Part shown: positions 19,418 to 29,992 of the stretch, piece by piece
How the letters are laid out: each line of letters opens with the position of its first letter
Position numbering within the stretch: the stretch's first letter is position 1
Origin: Acinetobacter sp. ANC 3781
Lineage (GTDB): Bacteria; Pseudomonadota; Gammaproteobacteria; Pseudomonadales; Moraxellaceae
Direction: 5' to 3'
Assembly: GCF_004331285.1 (NCBI RefSeq)
Contig: NZ_SJOH01000023.1
Coordinates: 1 to 48,756 of the forward strand
DNA: 48,756 nucleotides
The notes under the pieces: generated by a model
Told to the model about the DNA's origin: nothing
The model's database searches: none
Seen by the model: the letters and a program-made list of their open reading frames with translations, nothing else
Made by a program: the position numbers and the translations under genes

Positions 19418-20125
19418 TTATAGCGCCTCCGCTTTTAATGTCATTTGTTCGATGCGTTTTTCAGGATTGCGATTTAAAATAATCCGGTTGATATAAATGC
19501 CGGGAAGATGAATTTCATCTGGATCCAAATCGCCAATTTCCACAATTTCTTCGACTTCAGCAATGCTGATTTTGCCAGCCATAGCACAGACCGGATTAAA
19601 GTTTTGTGCGGTTTTACGGAAAATCAAATTGCCGGACTTATCGGCTTTATAGGCTTTGACTAGGGCAATATCGGCAGTTAAGGAATTTTCCAGAATATAT
19701 TCCTTGCCATCAAATTCACGGACTTCTTTCCCGTCGGCAATCAGCGTTCCCACACCGGTCTGGGTAAAAAATGCCGGAATACCGGCACCACCGGCACGAA
19801 GTTTTTCAGCCAATGTGCCTTGTGGCGTCAGTTCAACTTCCAGTTCGCCGTTTAAATACTGACGTTCGAATTCTTTGTTTTCACCCACATAGGATGAAAT
19901 CATTTTTTTAATCTGTTTGGTCTCTAACAAGAGACCCAAACCAAAACCATCGACGCCGGCATTATTTGAAATGCAGGTCAGTTGTTTGGCACCGGTTTCT
20001 TTCAGTGCCGCAATTAATGCTTCCGGAATACCACATAAACCGAAACCACCGACTGCTAAGGTTTGACCGTCTTTAACGATATCCTGTAAGGCTGCTTGTG
20101 CACTTTCATAAACTTTATTTGGCAT
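19418..20125 (-). CDS. scoA: 3-oxoacid CoA-transferase subunit A
   Basis: A 235-residue alpha subunit of a family I CoA-transferase, with the CoA-binding glycine-rich [13 protein letters not shown] at residues 26-38 and [15 protein letters not shown] after it. It is longer and distinct from the CatI fragment at the left edge, consistent with a separate substrate. GAGGG lies a few bases before the ATG. It follows liuE by 107 bases and abuts scoB. With scoB it would return acetoacetate to acetoacetyl-CoA for thiolytic cleavage by a thiolase encoded elsewhere. Confidence 0.9.
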   Translation of the reverse strand: MPNKVYESAQAALQDIVKDGQTLAVGGFGLCGIPEALIAALKETGAKQLTCISNNAGVDGFGLGLLLETKQIKKMISSYVGENKEFERQYLNGELEVELTPQGTLAEKLRAGGAGIPAFFTQTGVGTLIADGKEVREFDGKEYILENSLTADIALVKAYKADKSGNLIFRKTAQNFNPVCAMAGKISIAEVEEIVEIGDLDPDEIHLPGIYINRIILNRNPEKRIEQMTLKAEAL

Positions 20126-20232
20126 TTAATCCCTCTTTTTATCCATGGTCAGTCCTTTGTATGACTGAATTACAACTTTTTATAAATTTCCTGCATGACT
20201 TTTTAGCCATGAGAAAATCATGCAGTTTTGTT

Positions 20233-21135
20233 TTAAGCACACTGTGTTTGCCAATAAGCATTGGCATAATTAGATGGATTATTACGGTTTAATACCTGAC
20301 TGATGTTTCGGCTGGCATGCATTAAAGCATCCAGGTTGATGCCGGTTTCAAAACCCATCTTGGACAATAAATAGTACAAGTCTTCCGTTGCCACATTGCC
20401 CGAAGCACCTTTGGCATATGGACAACCGCCTAAACCGGCAATCGAAGAATCAAATATCCGAATACCCTGATTAAGCGACTGGTAAATATTGGCAATTGCC
20501 ATGCCGTAAGTATTATGGAAATGACCGGCTAAAACCTGGCTGTCCATTTCTGCCAAACAAACTTCCCAGACCTTTTTAACCCGATCTGGAGTCGCGGTGC
20601 CAATGGTTTCCCCCAAGGACACTTCATAGCAACCCATATCCAGTAAGCGTTTGCTGACTTTGGCGACTTGTTGCGGATCTATTGCGCCTTCATAAGGACA
20701 ATCCACCATACAAGAGACATAACCACGAACTTTAATATCATTGGCTTTGGCTGCTGTCATGACATCGGCAAACTTTTCAAAGCTTTCATCAATGGAACAG
20801 TTGATGTTTTTGCGGGTAAAACTTTCAGAAGCTGCGGTAAACACCGCAACCTCTTTACAGCCAACTGCCAGTGCAGACTCAAAACCTTTTAAATTAGGGG
20901 TCAGCAAGCTGAACTGAATATTGGGATCTTGCGGCAATTGGGAAAATAGCACATCACTGTCTGCCATTTGCGGCACCCATTTGGCCGAAACACAGGAACC
21001 GACTTCAATTGCCTGTAAACCGGTTTTCATTAAATCCAGAATCAGGTTTTTACGGTCATCTAGGGTGAGGGGCGTTTTTTCATTTTGCAGACCATCGCGC
21101 GGTCCGACCTCTACAATTTTGACGAAACCAGTCAT
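20233..21135 (-). CDS. liuE: Hydroxymethylglutaryl-CoA lyase
   Basis: A 300-residue TIM-barrel lyase that splits HMG-CoA to acetoacetate and acetyl-CoA, the last step of leucine breakdown. Visible are VGPRDGLQNE with D14 near the N-terminus, the metal-binding GHFHNT (H205, H207), SLGETIGTATP, and the HMG-CoA lyase signature GLGGCPYAKGASGNVATE with catalytic C238. The ATG overlaps the liuD stop by four bases. All key residues are present. Confidence 0.96.
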   Translation of the reverse strand: MTGFVKIVEVGPRDGLQNEKTPLTLDDRKNLILDLMKTGLQAIEVGSCVSAKWVPQMADSDVLFSQLPQDPNIQFSLLTPNLKGFESALAVGCKEVAVFTAASESFTRKNINCSIDESFEKFADVMTAAKANDIKVRGYVSCMVDCPYEGAIDPQQVAKVSKRLLDMGCYEVSLGETIGTATPDRVKKVWEVCLAEMDSQVLAGHFHNTYGMAIANIYQSLNQGIRIFDSSIAGLGGCPYAKGASGNVATEDLYYLLSKMGFETGINLDALMHASRNISQVLNRNNPSNYANAYWQTQCA

Positions 21136-23126
21136 GCAACTTCCTCCGTCAAGGCTTGAAATTCCACCAGTTCATCACCGGCTTTGACCTGATCACCAGC
21201 CTGGAAATAGGAAGCTGCGACAATGCCATCATGCGGTGCACGAATTGAATATTCCATCTTCATGGCTTCAAGCGTCATCAGTACATCGTCTTTTTTCACC
21301 TGATCGTTAGCGGCAACCAGAACTTGAGTAATCACACCTGGCATTGGCGCTTTCAAGTTGCCTTCAGTGCTTTGTGTATCTTCAGAACTGAATTTCTGAT
21401 TCAGATAACCAAACTTGTGGCTTTGACCATTTTTGAAAATAGTCAGACCTTGCGCATTTTGGCTAAATGCAATTTTGGCCTGTTTACCATTAATATTGAA
21501 ATGTGCGGTATGGGCATTTAAAAGCTGGCCGGAAATATGGAATTTTTCACCTTGATATTCGGCAACAAAACCTTCTTGTTCAGCGCTTAAATTGACTTGA
21601 ACAAGGGCTTCATCGAGCTTCAATTTAATCGCATAGCTTGGGCTGATATTCACGCGCCATAGTGTTTCACTTTGCCAAACTGGATTGCTTGCCGGTTTAT
21701 TTTTACTGAAACGCAGCAATAATTCGGTCAATGCTGTCGCCACAACTAATTCAGGTTGCAGTGATTGAATATTTTTAAACAGGAATTCATCTTCACGCTG
21801 GATCAGGTTGGTATCTAGCTTGGCATTTTTAAAAGAATTACAACGAATAATGCGGTCCAGGAAAGCAATATTATTGCCCAAGCCATCGACATGGAACTGT
21901 CCTAAGGCATGATGCATTTGTAATAAAGCGGCTTCACGGTTTTCGCCCCAGACAATCAGTTTGGCAATCATCGGATCGTAATAAGTGCTGATTTCATCGC
22001 CTTGAACAATACCGCTGTCGACACGAACATGCTGATTTTGTTCAGGGTAGTGCAAATAGCTAATTTGACCAATTGCAGGAATAAAGCCTTTTTCAGGCTC
22101 TTCTGCATACACGCGGGCTTCAATGGCATGCCCATGAATTTTCAACTGATCTTGCTGTTTTGGTAATGGCTCGCCAAAGGCAACACGCAACTGCCATTCA
22201 ACTAGATCAACGCCGGTGATCATTTCAGTGACTGGATGTTCAACCTGTAGACGAGTGTTCATTTCCATGAAATACGCGGTACCATCTTGCTCGACAATAA
22301 ATTCAACCGTGCCTGCACCGACATAATCGACCGCACGCGCGGCATCAATGGCAGCTTGGCGCATGGCATCGAGCTTGTCTTGTGAAACCAGTGGGGCGGG
22401 CGCTTCTTCAAGGACTTTTTGATGACGGCGCTGTACCGAACAATCCCGTTCAAATAAATGCACATAGTTGCCATGTGAGTCACCGAAGACTTGTACTTCA
22501 ATATGACGCGGATTAATCACATAACGTTCAATCAAGACTTCATCATTGCCAAAGCTGGATTTGGCTTCGCTTTTACAAGAGGCCAATGAACCCAGGAAAT
22601 CTTCACTGCGTTCAACCAGACGCATGCCTTTACCACCGCCACCGGCACTGGCTTTAATCAGCACCGGATAGCCGATGCCATCAGCCTGTTGCTTTAAAAA
22701 TTCGGCATCCTGATTGCTGCCATGATAGCCCGGCGTAAGCGGAACACCGGCTTTTTCCATCAGCGCTTTTGAAGTCGCTTTTAAGCCCATGGCCAAAATG
22801 GCTGCGACTGGTGGACCAATAAAGGTAATGTTATTGGCTTGGCACGCTTCGGCAAACTGGTCATTTTCTGACAAGAAACCATAGCCCGGATGAATCGCTT
22901 GAGCACCGGTGTCTATAGCCGCCTGAATAATGCGATCAATCTGTAAATAACTTTGCGCAGCCGGAGATTCACCGATATGAATCGCTTCATCGGCCAGTTT
23001 GACATGCTGTGATTGTGCATCGGCATCGGAATAGACCGCCACCGTTGCGATTCCAAGTTTTTTTGCGCTACGAATCACACGGCAGGCGATTTCACCACGG
23101 TTTGCAATTAAGATTTTTTCAAACAT
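21132..23126 (-). CDS. liuD: Methylcrotonyl-CoA carboxylase, biotin-containing alpha subunit
   Basis: A 664-residue cytoplasmic protein with a biotin carboxylase domain (about 1-445, MFEKILIANRGEIACRVIRSAKKLG at its start, HPGYGFLSEN, and the ATP-grasp loop KASAGGGGKGMRLV) and a C-terminal biotinyl domain whose lysine lies in EAMKMEY, about 40 residues from the end. It carboxylates biotin for the LiuB partner to make 3-methylglutaconyl-CoA. Its place between methylglutaconyl-CoA hydratase and HMG-CoA lyase sets its specificity above that of acetyl-, propionyl- or geranyl-CoA carboxylases. Confidence 0.95.
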   Translation of the reverse strand: MFEKILIANRGEIACRVIRSAKKLGIATVAVYSDADAQSQHVKLADEAIHIGESPAAQSYLQIDRIIQAAIDTGAQAIHPGYGFLSENDQFAEACQANNITFIGPPVAAILAMGLKATSKALMEKAGVPLTPGYHGSNQDAEFLKQQADGIGYPVLIKASAGGGGKGMRLVERSEDFLGSLASCKSEAKSSFGNDEVLIERYVINPRHIEVQVFGDSHGNYVHLFERDCSVQRRHQKVLEEAPAPLVSQDKLDAMRQAAIDAARAVDYVGAGTVEFIVEQDGTAYFMEMNTRLQVEHPVTEMITGVDLVEWQLRVAFGEPLPKQQDQLKIHGHAIEARVYAEEPEKGFIPAIGQISYLHYPEQNQHVRVDSGIVQGDEISTYYDPMIAKLIVWGENREAALLQMHHALGQFHVDGLGNNIAFLDRIIRCNSFKNAKLDTNLIQREDEFLFKNIQSLQPELVVATALTELLLRFSKNKPASNPVWQSETLWRVNISPSYAIKLKLDEALVQVNLSAEQEGFVAEYQGEKFHISGQLLNAHTAHFNINGKQAKIAFSQNAQGLTIFKNGQSHKFGYLNQKFSSEDTQSTEGNLKAPMPGVITQVLVAANDQVKKDDVLMTLEAMKMEYSIRAPHDGIVAASYFQAGDQVKAGDELVEFQALTEEVA

Positions 23127-23139
23127 TGTATGATCCTTA

Positions 23140-23940
23140 TTATTGTTCTGCTGTAGAGATAATCCAGGAAGGACTTTGCTTATCTAAAAAAGCACTCAAG
23201 CCATTTTTAGCCTCTGATCCTTGGCGTACATGGGCAATATGTTGTGCGGTTTGCAGCAGTAATTCTTCAGTTAACACCTGCTGGTCGACCAGTTGAATCA
23301 GTTGTTTGGATGATGCCTGTGCTTCAGGGCCACCCAAGAGCAAGGCTTGAACAATTTCATCAATCTTGCTATCCAGTTCTTCAATCGCCGTGACTTCATG
23401 CACCAGACCGATTTTTTGTGCTTGCTCGGCAGTAATGCGTTCTGCGGTTAAGAAATAGCGAGAAGCCTGACGCGCACCGATGGCACGAATCACATAGGGG
23501 CTAATGGTCGATGGTGCCAGACCTAAACGAACTTCAGAGGTAGCAAACTTGGCATCAGAGCTGGCAATACAGATATCACAAGCAGACGCCAGTCCCATAC
23601 CACCACCAAAAGCAATCCCATGCACACGGGCAATAGTCGGCTGTTTTAAAGTCGCCAAACTTTGCAACATTTTCGCCAGTTTTAGCGCATCAGCTTCATT
23701 TTCCGCTTGCGAAGCTTGTCCGGCCTGTTTCATCCAGTTCAGATCGGCACCGGCTGAAAAGCTTTTGCCTCGACCCGCCAAAACCACGACACGCACATCT
23801 TCACGGCTATTTAAAGCTTGAAAGCAGGCATGCAATTCTTCAATCACCTGTGTATTAAAGGCATTGTGGAGTTCAGCACGGTTAATCCAGACCGTAGTCA
23901 CCTGATTCTGCTGTTCGAGCTGTAAAAATTGATAAGTCAT
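23140..23940 (-). CDS. liuC: Methylglutaconyl-CoA hydratase (crotonase family)
   Basis: A 266-residue crotonase-fold enzyme that hydrates 3-methylglutaconyl-CoA to HMG-CoA. The oxyanion-hole segments are SAGADLNWMKQ (about 65-75) and HGIAFGGGMGLASACD (about 105-120). The GGGMGLA form, with glycine in place of the first glutamate of ordinary enoyl-CoA hydratases, is usual in this subgroup. It is 13 bases from liuD and 11 from liuB, in tight operon spacing. Confidence 0.92.
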   Translation of the reverse strand: MTYQFLQLEQQNQVTTVWINRAELHNAFNTQVIEELHACFQALNSREDVRVVVLAGRGKSFSAGADLNWMKQAGQASQAENEADALKLAKMLQSLATLKQPTIARVHGIAFGGGMGLASACDICIASSDAKFATSEVRLGLAPSTISPYVIRAIGARQASRYFLTAERITAEQAQKIGLVHEVTAIEELDSKIDEIVQALLLGGPEAQASSKQLIQLVDQQVLTEELLLQTAQHIAHVRQGSEAKNGLSAFLDKQSPSWIISTAEQ

Positions 23941-23951
23941 TTTTTCACCCC

Positions 23952-25553
23952 TTACATGCGGAATACGCCAAATTTGGTTGGTAAAATTGGTGCATTCAGC
24001 GCCGCTGCCAGACTTAAGCCCAAGACCTGACGTGTCTGTGCAGGATCGATCACACCGTCATCCCAAAGACGCGCTGAAGCATAATAAGGATGACCTTGGC
24101 GCTCGTATTGATCACGAATCGGTTGTTTAAATTGATCTTCCTGTTCTGCTGACCAGCTTTCACCTTTTTGTTCAATTTGATCGCGCTTTAAAGTAGAAAG
24201 CACGCTTGATGCCTGTTCACCGCCCATCACCGAAATACGCGAGTTTGGCCAAGTCCAAAGGAAACGTGGAGAATAGGCACGACCACACATGCCATAGTTG
24301 CCGGCACCAAATGAACCGCCAATCACCAAGGTCAATTTCGGTACATTGGCATTGGCAACAGCCATTACCAGTTTGGCGCCATTTTTGGCAATGCCTTCAT
24401 TTTCATACTGGCGACCGACCATAAAACCGGTAATGTTTTGAATAAAGAGCAGGGGAATATTGCGCTGGGTACACAGCTCGATGAAATGCGCGCCTTTTTG
24501 TGCAGATTCCGAAAACAGAATGCCGTTATTGGCAATGAGGCCGACTTTCATACCAAAAAGTTCGGCAAAGCCTGTGATTAAAGTTGTACCAAAACGGGCT
24601 TTGAATTCGTCAAAACGTGAACCATCGACAATACGGGCAATCACTTCACGCACATCAAAGGGCTTACGCGCATCACTGGGTACAATGCCATACAGCTCCT
24701 GCGCATCAAATAAGGGCGCTTCAATCTCATCAGCCGTTTTATTGGGTTTTTTATTTAAATTCGCCACAATATTACGGGCAATGGCAATCGCATGTTCATC
24801 GCTTTCAGCCAGATGATCGGCCACGCCGGATAGACGGGTATGCACATCACCGCCACCCAAGTCCTCAGAACTGACCACTTCACCAGTTGCAGCCTTAACC
24901 AAAGGTGGGCCACCGAGGAAAATCGTACCTTGATTACGCACGATAATGGTTTCATCCGACATCGCAGGCACATAAGCACCACCTGCGGTACAGCTTCCCA
25001 TTACCACGGCAATCTGGGCAATGCCTTGGCTCGACATACGCGCCTGGTTATAGAAAATACGTCCAAAGTGATCACGATCCGGGAACACTTCATCCTGCAT
25101 GGGCAAGTACGCACCACCTGAATCGACCAGATAAATACATGGCAAATGGTTTTGTTCAGCAATCTCTTGGGCACGTAAATGTTTCTTCACCGTTAGGGGA
25201 TAATAAGTGCCGCCTTTGACTGTCGCATCATTGGCCACAATCATGCAGGTGACGCCATTCACCTGACCAATTCCTGCAATCACACCCGCAGCAGGCACAT
25301 CATCGGGATAGACTTGATAAGCTGCCAATTGCCCAATTTCTAAAAAGGCAGTTCCGGCATCAATCAGATGATCGACGCGTTCGCGCGGTAACAGTTTGCC
25401 GCGTGCCAAATGTTTTTCACGGGCTTTTTCACCGCCGCCTAAAGCAATTTGTTGGGCTTTTTGTTTTAAATCATCGACCAAAATCTGCATGGCAGTCTGG
25501 TTGGTTTTAAAATCTTCACTTCGAATATTAATTTTGCTTTGTAATGTATTCAT
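23952..25553 (-). CDS. liuB: Methylcrotonyl-CoA carboxylase, carboxyltransferase beta subunit
   Basis: A 533-residue carboxyltransferase that transfers the carboxyl group from biotin on LiuD to 3-methylcrotonyl-CoA. Typical segments are [61 protein letters not shown], and [20 protein letters not shown]. Length and order fit the propionyl/methylcrotonyl-CoA carboxylase beta family, and location in the liu operon gives the substrate. The ATG has GGAAG nearby and follows liuA by 42 bases. Confidence 0.95.
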   Translation of the reverse strand: MNTLQSKINIRSEDFKTNQTAMQILVDDLKQKAQQIALGGGEKAREKHLARGKLLPRERVDHLIDAGTAFLEIGQLAAYQVYPDDVPAAGVIAGIGQVNGVTCMIVANDATVKGGTYYPLTVKKHLRAQEIAEQNHLPCIYLVDSGGAYLPMQDEVFPDRDHFGRIFYNQARMSSQGIAQIAVVMGSCTAGGAYVPAMSDETIIVRNQGTIFLGGPPLVKAATGEVVSSEDLGGGDVHTRLSGVADHLAESDEHAIAIARNIVANLNKKPNKTADEIEAPLFDAQELYGIVPSDARKPFDVREVIARIVDGSRFDEFKARFGTTLITGFAELFGMKVGLIANNGILFSESAQKGAHFIELCTQRNIPLLFIQNITGFMVGRQYENEGIAKNGAKLVMAVANANVPKLTLVIGGSFGAGNYGMCGRAYSPRFLWTWPNSRISVMGGEQASSVLSTLKRDQIEQKGESWSAEQEDQFKQPIRDQYERQGHPYYASARLWDDGVIDPAQTRQVLGLSLAAALNAPILPTKFGVFRM

Positions 25554-25595
25554 CTTCGAACTTCCTTGTTATTCAGTGTACTCACGGACCGCGAT

Positions 25596-26768
25596 TTAAG
25601 CTGTTTCATTAAACAGTTCACGACCAATCAGCATGCGGCGGATTTCAGAAGTTCCCGCACCAATTTCATAAAGTTTGGCATCGCGCCATAAACGACCTGC
25701 GGCAAATTCATTGATATAACCATTACCGCCTAAGGTTTGAATGGTTTCACCTGCCATCCAGGTGGCTTTTTCAGCAGCATATAAAATCGCACTTGCTGCA
25801 TCTTTACGTAAGCTACGACTATGTTCCGCCTTGTCACATTCCGCGCCCACGGCATAAACCAGTGCTTTACATGCCAGCCAGGTGGAGTACATATCGGCAA
25901 TTTTGCCTTGCATCAACTGGAATTCACCGAGTGCCTGACCAAACTGTTTACGGTCATGAATATAAGGAAGTACCGTGTCAAGGCAGGCATCCATAATGCC
26001 CAGCGGACCTGCACTTAACACTGCACGTTCATAATCCAAACCACTCATTAAAACTTTGGTGCCATTGCCCACACCACCCAACACATTTTCTTTCGGCACT
26101 TCAACATTGTCGAAGAAAAGCGGGTAGGTGTTTGAACCGCGCATCCCCAATTTATCCAGATGAGTACCATGGCTAAAACCCGGCATGCCTTTTTCCACCA
26201 GAAAAGCCGTCATGCCTTTAGAGCCGGCTTTCAGATCAGTTTTGGCATACACCACCAGTACGTCAGCATCGCCGCCGTTGGTGATCCACATTTTTGAACC
26301 ATTGAGCAGATAATGATCGCCTTTATCTTCAGCCTTTAGCTTCATGCTGACGACATCTGAGCCCGCATTAGGCTCTGACATTGCCAGGGCACCGACAAAA
26401 TCACCGGAAACCAGTTTAGGTAAATACTTTTGTTTTTGTTCTTCGTTACCATTTCGCTTAATCTGGTTTACACATAAGTTAGAATGTGCACCGTAGGACA
26501 AGCCAATCGATGCTGATGCGCGTGAAATTTCTTGCATGGCAATAATATGCGCCAAATAACCAAGGTTAGTTCCACCGTATTCTTCGCTTACAGTCAGGCC
26601 AAGTAGCCCCATATCACCAAATTTTTTCCAAAGGTGAGCAGGGAATACATTGTCTTGGTCAACTTGCTGAGCAATCGGTGCAATCTCCTTTGCACAGAAT
26701 GCTGCGATTGAATCTTTAAGGGCAATTAGCGTTTCATCCAAACCGAAATTTAAACTTTGTAGATTCAT
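25596..26768 (-). CDS. liuA: Isovaleryl-CoA dehydrogenase
   Basis: A 390-residue flavoprotein that oxidises isovaleryl-CoA to 3-methylcrotonyl-CoA and passes electrons to ETF. The branched-chain specificity pattern is visible: the catalytic glutamate is E247 in GLDYERAV, while the usual C-terminal YEGT position reads [12 protein letters not shown], as in isovaleryl-CoA dehydrogenases. The start [12 protein letters not shown] gives the normal family length; further in-frame ATGs at 26780 and 26813 would add 4 or 15 unlikely residues. It is the first gene of the liu operon and faces a TetR gene. Confidence 0.95.
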   Translation of the reverse strand: MNLQSLNFGLDETLIALKDSIAAFCAKEIAPIAQQVDQDNVFPAHLWKKFGDMGLLGLTVSEEYGGTNLGYLAHIIAMQEISRASASIGLSYGAHSNLCVNQIKRNGNEEQKQKYLPKLVSGDFVGALAMSEPNAGSDVVSMKLKAEDKGDHYLLNGSKMWITNGGDADVLVVYAKTDLKAGSKGMTAFLVEKGMPGFSHGTHLDKLGMRGSNTYPLFFDNVEVPKENVLGGVGNGTKVLMSGLDYERAVLSAGPLGIMDACLDTVLPYIHDRKQFGQALGEFQLMQGKIADMYSTWLACKALVYAVGAECDKAEHSRSLRKDAASAILYAAEKATWMAGETIQTLGGNGYINEFAAGRLWRDAKLYEIGAGTSEIRRMLIGRELFNETA

Positions 26769-26845
26769 TTCTTCATTCATCCTGATGGTTATATTTGTTG
26801 TTCCAAAAAGCATTTTTTTTGTGCTTGATTTTTACAATACAACTA

Positions 26846-26857
26846 TTTTTCGAAAAA
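26846..26857. promoter_or_regulatory. Palindrome upstream of liuA
   Basis: TTTTTCGAAAAA, an exact 12-base palindrome beside the larger TetR-type operator in the liuA/tetR gap. It could be an extra half of the control region or chance in AT-rich DNA. Confidence 0.35.
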
Positions 26858-26873
26858 GTGAATATATATTCAC
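26858..26873. promoter_or_regulatory. Candidate TetR operator
   Basis: GTGAATATATATTCAC is an exact 16-base palindrome midway between the liuA start and the divergent TetR gene start. Size and position are those of a TetR-family operator controlling both directions. Confidence 0.75.
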
Positions 26874-26915
26874 AAAATGATTTACAATTCATTTTATCTG
26901 GTTGAGAATAAGATT

Positions 26916-27542
26916 ATGAGTTATAAAAGATCATCATTGATGCAGGAAAGAATGGAGCAAAATCGTCAAACGATTTTGCAGTCTGCGCGTGAACTGATTG
27001 CTCAAGGGGGCTTTAAAGATGCGCAAATTCAGGCGATTGCTGATCGTGCAGGCGTATCCAGTGGGCTGGTTTATCGTTATTTCGATAACAAAAGTCAGGT
27101 GTTGATTGAAGTATTGTCAGAAGCGATTCAGTATGAAGTTCAAATTTTGAACAACATTGCTGCAAGTGATCTTTCTGCATCTGAAAAATTACACAAGGCG
27201 GTGACCACTTTTGTTAAACGTGCATTGAATAGCCCCCAACTTGCGTATTCGCTGATGTTTGAGCCTGTCGATCCTTCGATAGAACATGAGCGTTTTCGTA
27301 GTAAGCAACTGATTAAACAAAGCATTAATGAAATACTTGCCGAAGGTAAAATCAATGGTGAGTTTGGATTTGAAGATTTAAATACCGCAGCGTTGTGCGT
27401 CGTTGGAGCAATGACTTTTGTGGTAATTGAACCGTTAAATCCTTCTAAAAATGTCAGGTTTGATCAGGCCTATAAAGACTATTTTGTCAAACAAATTGCC
27501 GATTTTTGTGTAAGTGGAGTTTGCTTAAAGGAGGGAGAGTGA
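26916..27542 (+). CDS. TetR/AcrR-family regulator of the liu operon
   Basis: A 208-residue repressor-type protein. The helix-turn-helix lies around residues 33-60, with AIADRAGVSSGLVYRYFDNK as the recognition part. The ligand domain follows and ends in a hydrophobic dimer region. The ATG at 26916 is chosen over one at 26877, because the latter would start three bases after the palindromic operator. It is divergent from liuA and followed by an acyl-CoA synthetase. It probably senses a CoA ester of leucine or short-chain fatty acid breakdown. In many gamma-proteobacteria this operon is instead run by the MerR-type LiuR. Confidence 0.85.
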   Translation: MSYKRSSLMQERMEQNRQTILQSARELIAQGGFKDAQIQAIADRAGVSSGLVYRYFDNKSQVLIEVLSEAIQYEVQILNNIAASDLSASEKLHKAVTTFVKRALNSPQLAYSLMFEPVDPSIEHERFRSKQLIKQSINEILAEGKINGEFGFEDLNTAALCVVGAMTFVVIEPLNPSKNVRFDQAYKDYFVKQIADFCVSGVCLKEGE

Positions 27543-27643
27543 TCGGTTAAACACAAAAAATAAGGCTGTTTGAGAAAGTTGTCTGAGTCAAAACAATTAA
27601 AGTGAAAGAATCATAATTACAAAGAATCAAGGAGAGTGATTCA

Positions 27644-29332
27644 ATGACACAAGTACGGTTAAGTTATGCCTATGGAACAAGCAGTCAGCCTTTACTTGGG
27701 ATGACCATTGGTGAAAAGTTTGATCAGGCATGTCAGCAATATGCTGAACAGGATGCTGTGGTCAGTGTGCATCAAAATGTACGCTTAAGCTATAAACAGC
27801 TGCAGGATCAGGTCAATGCATTTGCATGTAGCCTGCTTCAATTAGGCTTGGAAAAGGGCGACCGGATTGCGATTTGGTCGCCCAATTGTGTGGAATGGAC
27901 CATCACCCAGTTTGCAGCCTTTAAAGCCGGCATGATTCTGGTCAATTTGAATCCTGCCTATAAAAGCAGTGAACTTGAATATGTACTGAATAAAGTGTCC
28001 TGCAAGGCATTGGTGATTGCAGCGCAATTTAAAACCAGTAATTATCAGGAAATTTTGACCAAAATTGCCCCAGAAATCACCCAATCGCTAGATAAAAGAC
28101 TTTCTGCAAAACGCCTGCCGCATTTACAGCACGTGATTAAAATTGATCACGAACAGCATATTGGTATTCACCGTTTTGCTGATTTACTGCCAGAACCGAC
28201 GGCTGTTCAGTTAAATCAATTGCAAGCGATTGCCGCTGATTTACAGTTTGATGAAACCATTAATATTCAATTTACCTCGGGTACGACAGGTAATCCGAAA
28301 GGCACTATGCTCACGCATAATAATATTATAAATAATGGTTATTTTGTCGGTGAAGCGATTCATTTAACCCCCCAAGATCGGGTCTGTATTTCGGTACCGC
28401 TATTTCATTGTTTCGGCATGGTAATGGGCAATTTGGCCTGTATTACCCATGGTTCAACTATGGTCTATCCATCTGCTGTGTTTAACCCGCTAGATACTCT
28501 TAAAACGATTCAACAAGAAAAATGCACCGCAGCCTATGGTGTGCCTACCATGTTTATTGCCATGCTTGAACATGAACAATTCGATGAGTTTGACCTGAGC
28601 AGCTTACGTACCGGAATCATGGCGGGCAGTCCATGTCCACGTGAAATTATGCAGCGTGTGATTGACCGTATGCATATGGCCGAAATTACGATTTGTTATG
28701 GCATGACCGAAACTGCACCGGTCAGTGCTCAAAGTTCGACTTCAGATTCGGTTGAACGCCGTGTCGGAACTGTCGGCCGTGTCCATCCACATTTGGAAAT
28801 CAAGATTGTCGATGAAAATGGCAAAGTGGTACCGCGTGGAAAGCTGGGGGAACTGTGCGTACGCGGCTATTCGGTCATGCTGGGTTATTGGGAAGACAAC
28901 GACAAAACTCAGGAAGTGATAGATGTTGCCAAGTGGATGCACACTGGTGATATTGCCGAAATGGACGAAGATGGCTTTGTAAAAATTAAAGGCCGAATTA
29001 AAGATGTGGTGATTCGCGGTGGTGAAAATTTATTTCCGAAAGAGATCGAAGACTTTTTATATACGCATCCCGATGTTTCAGATGTACAAGTCATTGGGCT
29101 GCCAGATCCAAGATATGGCGAAGAACTGTGTGCCTGTATTATCCTGCATGAGCATCATCAGGTAAATGAAGAAGCAATTCGGCAGTATTGTGCAGAGCAT
29201 ATCTCGCACAATAAAATACCGCGATATGTGCGCTTCTTTACCGAATTTCCAATGACTGCTTCAGGCAAGGCGCAAAAATTTAAATTGCAGGAATTGATGC
29301 GCCAAGAGTTGCAACTGGAAGATATCGCATAA
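27644..29332 (+). CDS. Acyl-CoA synthetase (AMP-forming)
   Basis: A 562-residue adenylate-forming ligase. The P-loop-like FTSGTTGNPKGTMLTH lies at about residues 210-225, the adenylation motif YGMTETAP mid-protein, HTGDIAEMDEDGFVKIKGR and IRGGENLFPKEIE near residues 440-475, and the catalytic lysine in ASGKAQKFKL close to the end. A strong AAGGAG precedes the ATG. It lies 101 bases after the TetR gene on the same strand. It likely activates isovalerate or other short to medium acids to feed LiuA; chain-length preference cannot be read. Confidence 0.85.
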   Translation: MTQVRLSYAYGTSSQPLLGMTIGEKFDQACQQYAEQDAVVSVHQNVRLSYKQLQDQVNAFACSLLQLGLEKGDRIAIWSPNCVEWTITQFAAFKAGMILVNLNPAYKSSELEYVLNKVSCKALVIAAQFKTSNYQEILTKIAPEITQSLDKRLSAKRLPHLQHVIKIDHEQHIGIHRFADLLPEPTAVQLNQLQAIAADLQFDETINIQFTSGTTGNPKGTMLTHNNIINNGYFVGEAIHLTPQDRVCISVPLFHCFGMVMGNLACITHGSTMVYPSAVFNPLDTLKTIQQEKCTAAYGVPTMFIAMLEHEQFDEFDLSSLRTGIMAGSPCPREIMQRVIDRMHMAEITICYGMTETAPVSAQSSTSDSVERRVGTVGRVHPHLEIKIVDENGKVVPRGKLGELCVRGYSVMLGYWEDNDKTQEVIDVAKWMHTGDIAEMDEDGFVKIKGRIKDVVIRGGENLFPKEIEDFLYTHPDVSDVQVIGLPDPRYGEELCACIILHEHHQVNEEAIRQYCAEHISHNKIPRYVRFFTEFPMTASGKAQKFKLQELMRQELQLEDIA

Positions 29333-29501
29333 TATTGATTCAAGATTGGCTAGCCATTGTCTGCATACCTCCCGATATCCTGATAAATAACAGGAGGAGC
29401 AGACATCTAATGGGATCAAAATATTAAAAAAATGATTTAGGTTTATATGACACAGCTAGTCATTGTCATTGCAGCTGATGATTAACGGTTAACGCATCAA
29501 T

Positions 29502-29531
29502 AAAAAAGCGACTTAATAAAGTCGCTTTTTT
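29502..29531. terminator. Bidirectional terminator between synthetase and DUF2147 genes
   Basis: AAAAAAGCGACTT and AAGTCGCTTTTTT pair exactly around AATA between two convergent genes. Confidence 0.9.
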
Positions 29532-29548
29532 AAATATGTCAGTCAGAA

Positions 29549-29992
29549 TTAATTTACGCGAACCCAGGTTTGGTTACGTCCTAAAGCAGAAATCCCAATA
29601 TACCCACGACCCGCTAAAGTTTTACCATCTTGAGATAGCTTGGCATTAAAGCTATATGTTTTACCATTCTTCGGGTCGGTAATTTTTCCCCCATCATACA
29701 TATTGTTTGCAGTATTTTTTAGACCTGAGACAATCTGTATACCTTTAAGGGGTTTGTTATGGAATTTACCCGCACATTTTGTACATTTTTCACTTTCACT
29801 CGCTTCCAGTACATCCACAATTTTTGCAGAGAGCACACCGTTAGACGTTTCAGTAAATTGCACAACCGATAATGGCTTTTTAGTCACATCATCAATGGTT
29901 TTCCATTTGGTACCATGTAAGGGATCGGAAGCTAGAGCTAGGCTAGAGACTAGAGATAGTCCTAATACGCTTAGAGTTGTTTTTATCATCAT
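29549..29992 (-). CDS. DUF2147 exported protein
   Basis: A 147-residue small protein with a signal peptide (MMIKTTLSVLGLSLVSSLALA, cleavage before SDPLHG). The mature part matches DUF2147, a lipocalin-like beta-rich family: GTKWKTIDDVTKKPLSVVQF, a CTKCAG cysteine pair mid-protein, and GRGYIGISALGRNQTWVRV at the end. The function is unknown. GAGG precedes the first two methionines, and the second (29989) is equally possible as the start. It stands alone between unrelated units. Confidence 0.8.
   Translation of the reverse strand: MMIKTTLSVLGLSLVSSLALASDPLHGTKWKTIDDVTKKPLSVVQFTETSNGVLSAKIVDVLEASESEKCTKCAGKFHNKPLKGIQIVSGLKNTANNMYDGGKITDPKNGKTYSFNAKLSQDGKTLAGRGYIGISALGRNQTWVRVN

Noticed and set aside
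26877..26915. Upstream ATG for the TetR gene
   Set aside because: It starts three bases after the palindromic operator and adds 13 residues without family support; the ATG at 26916 fits better.
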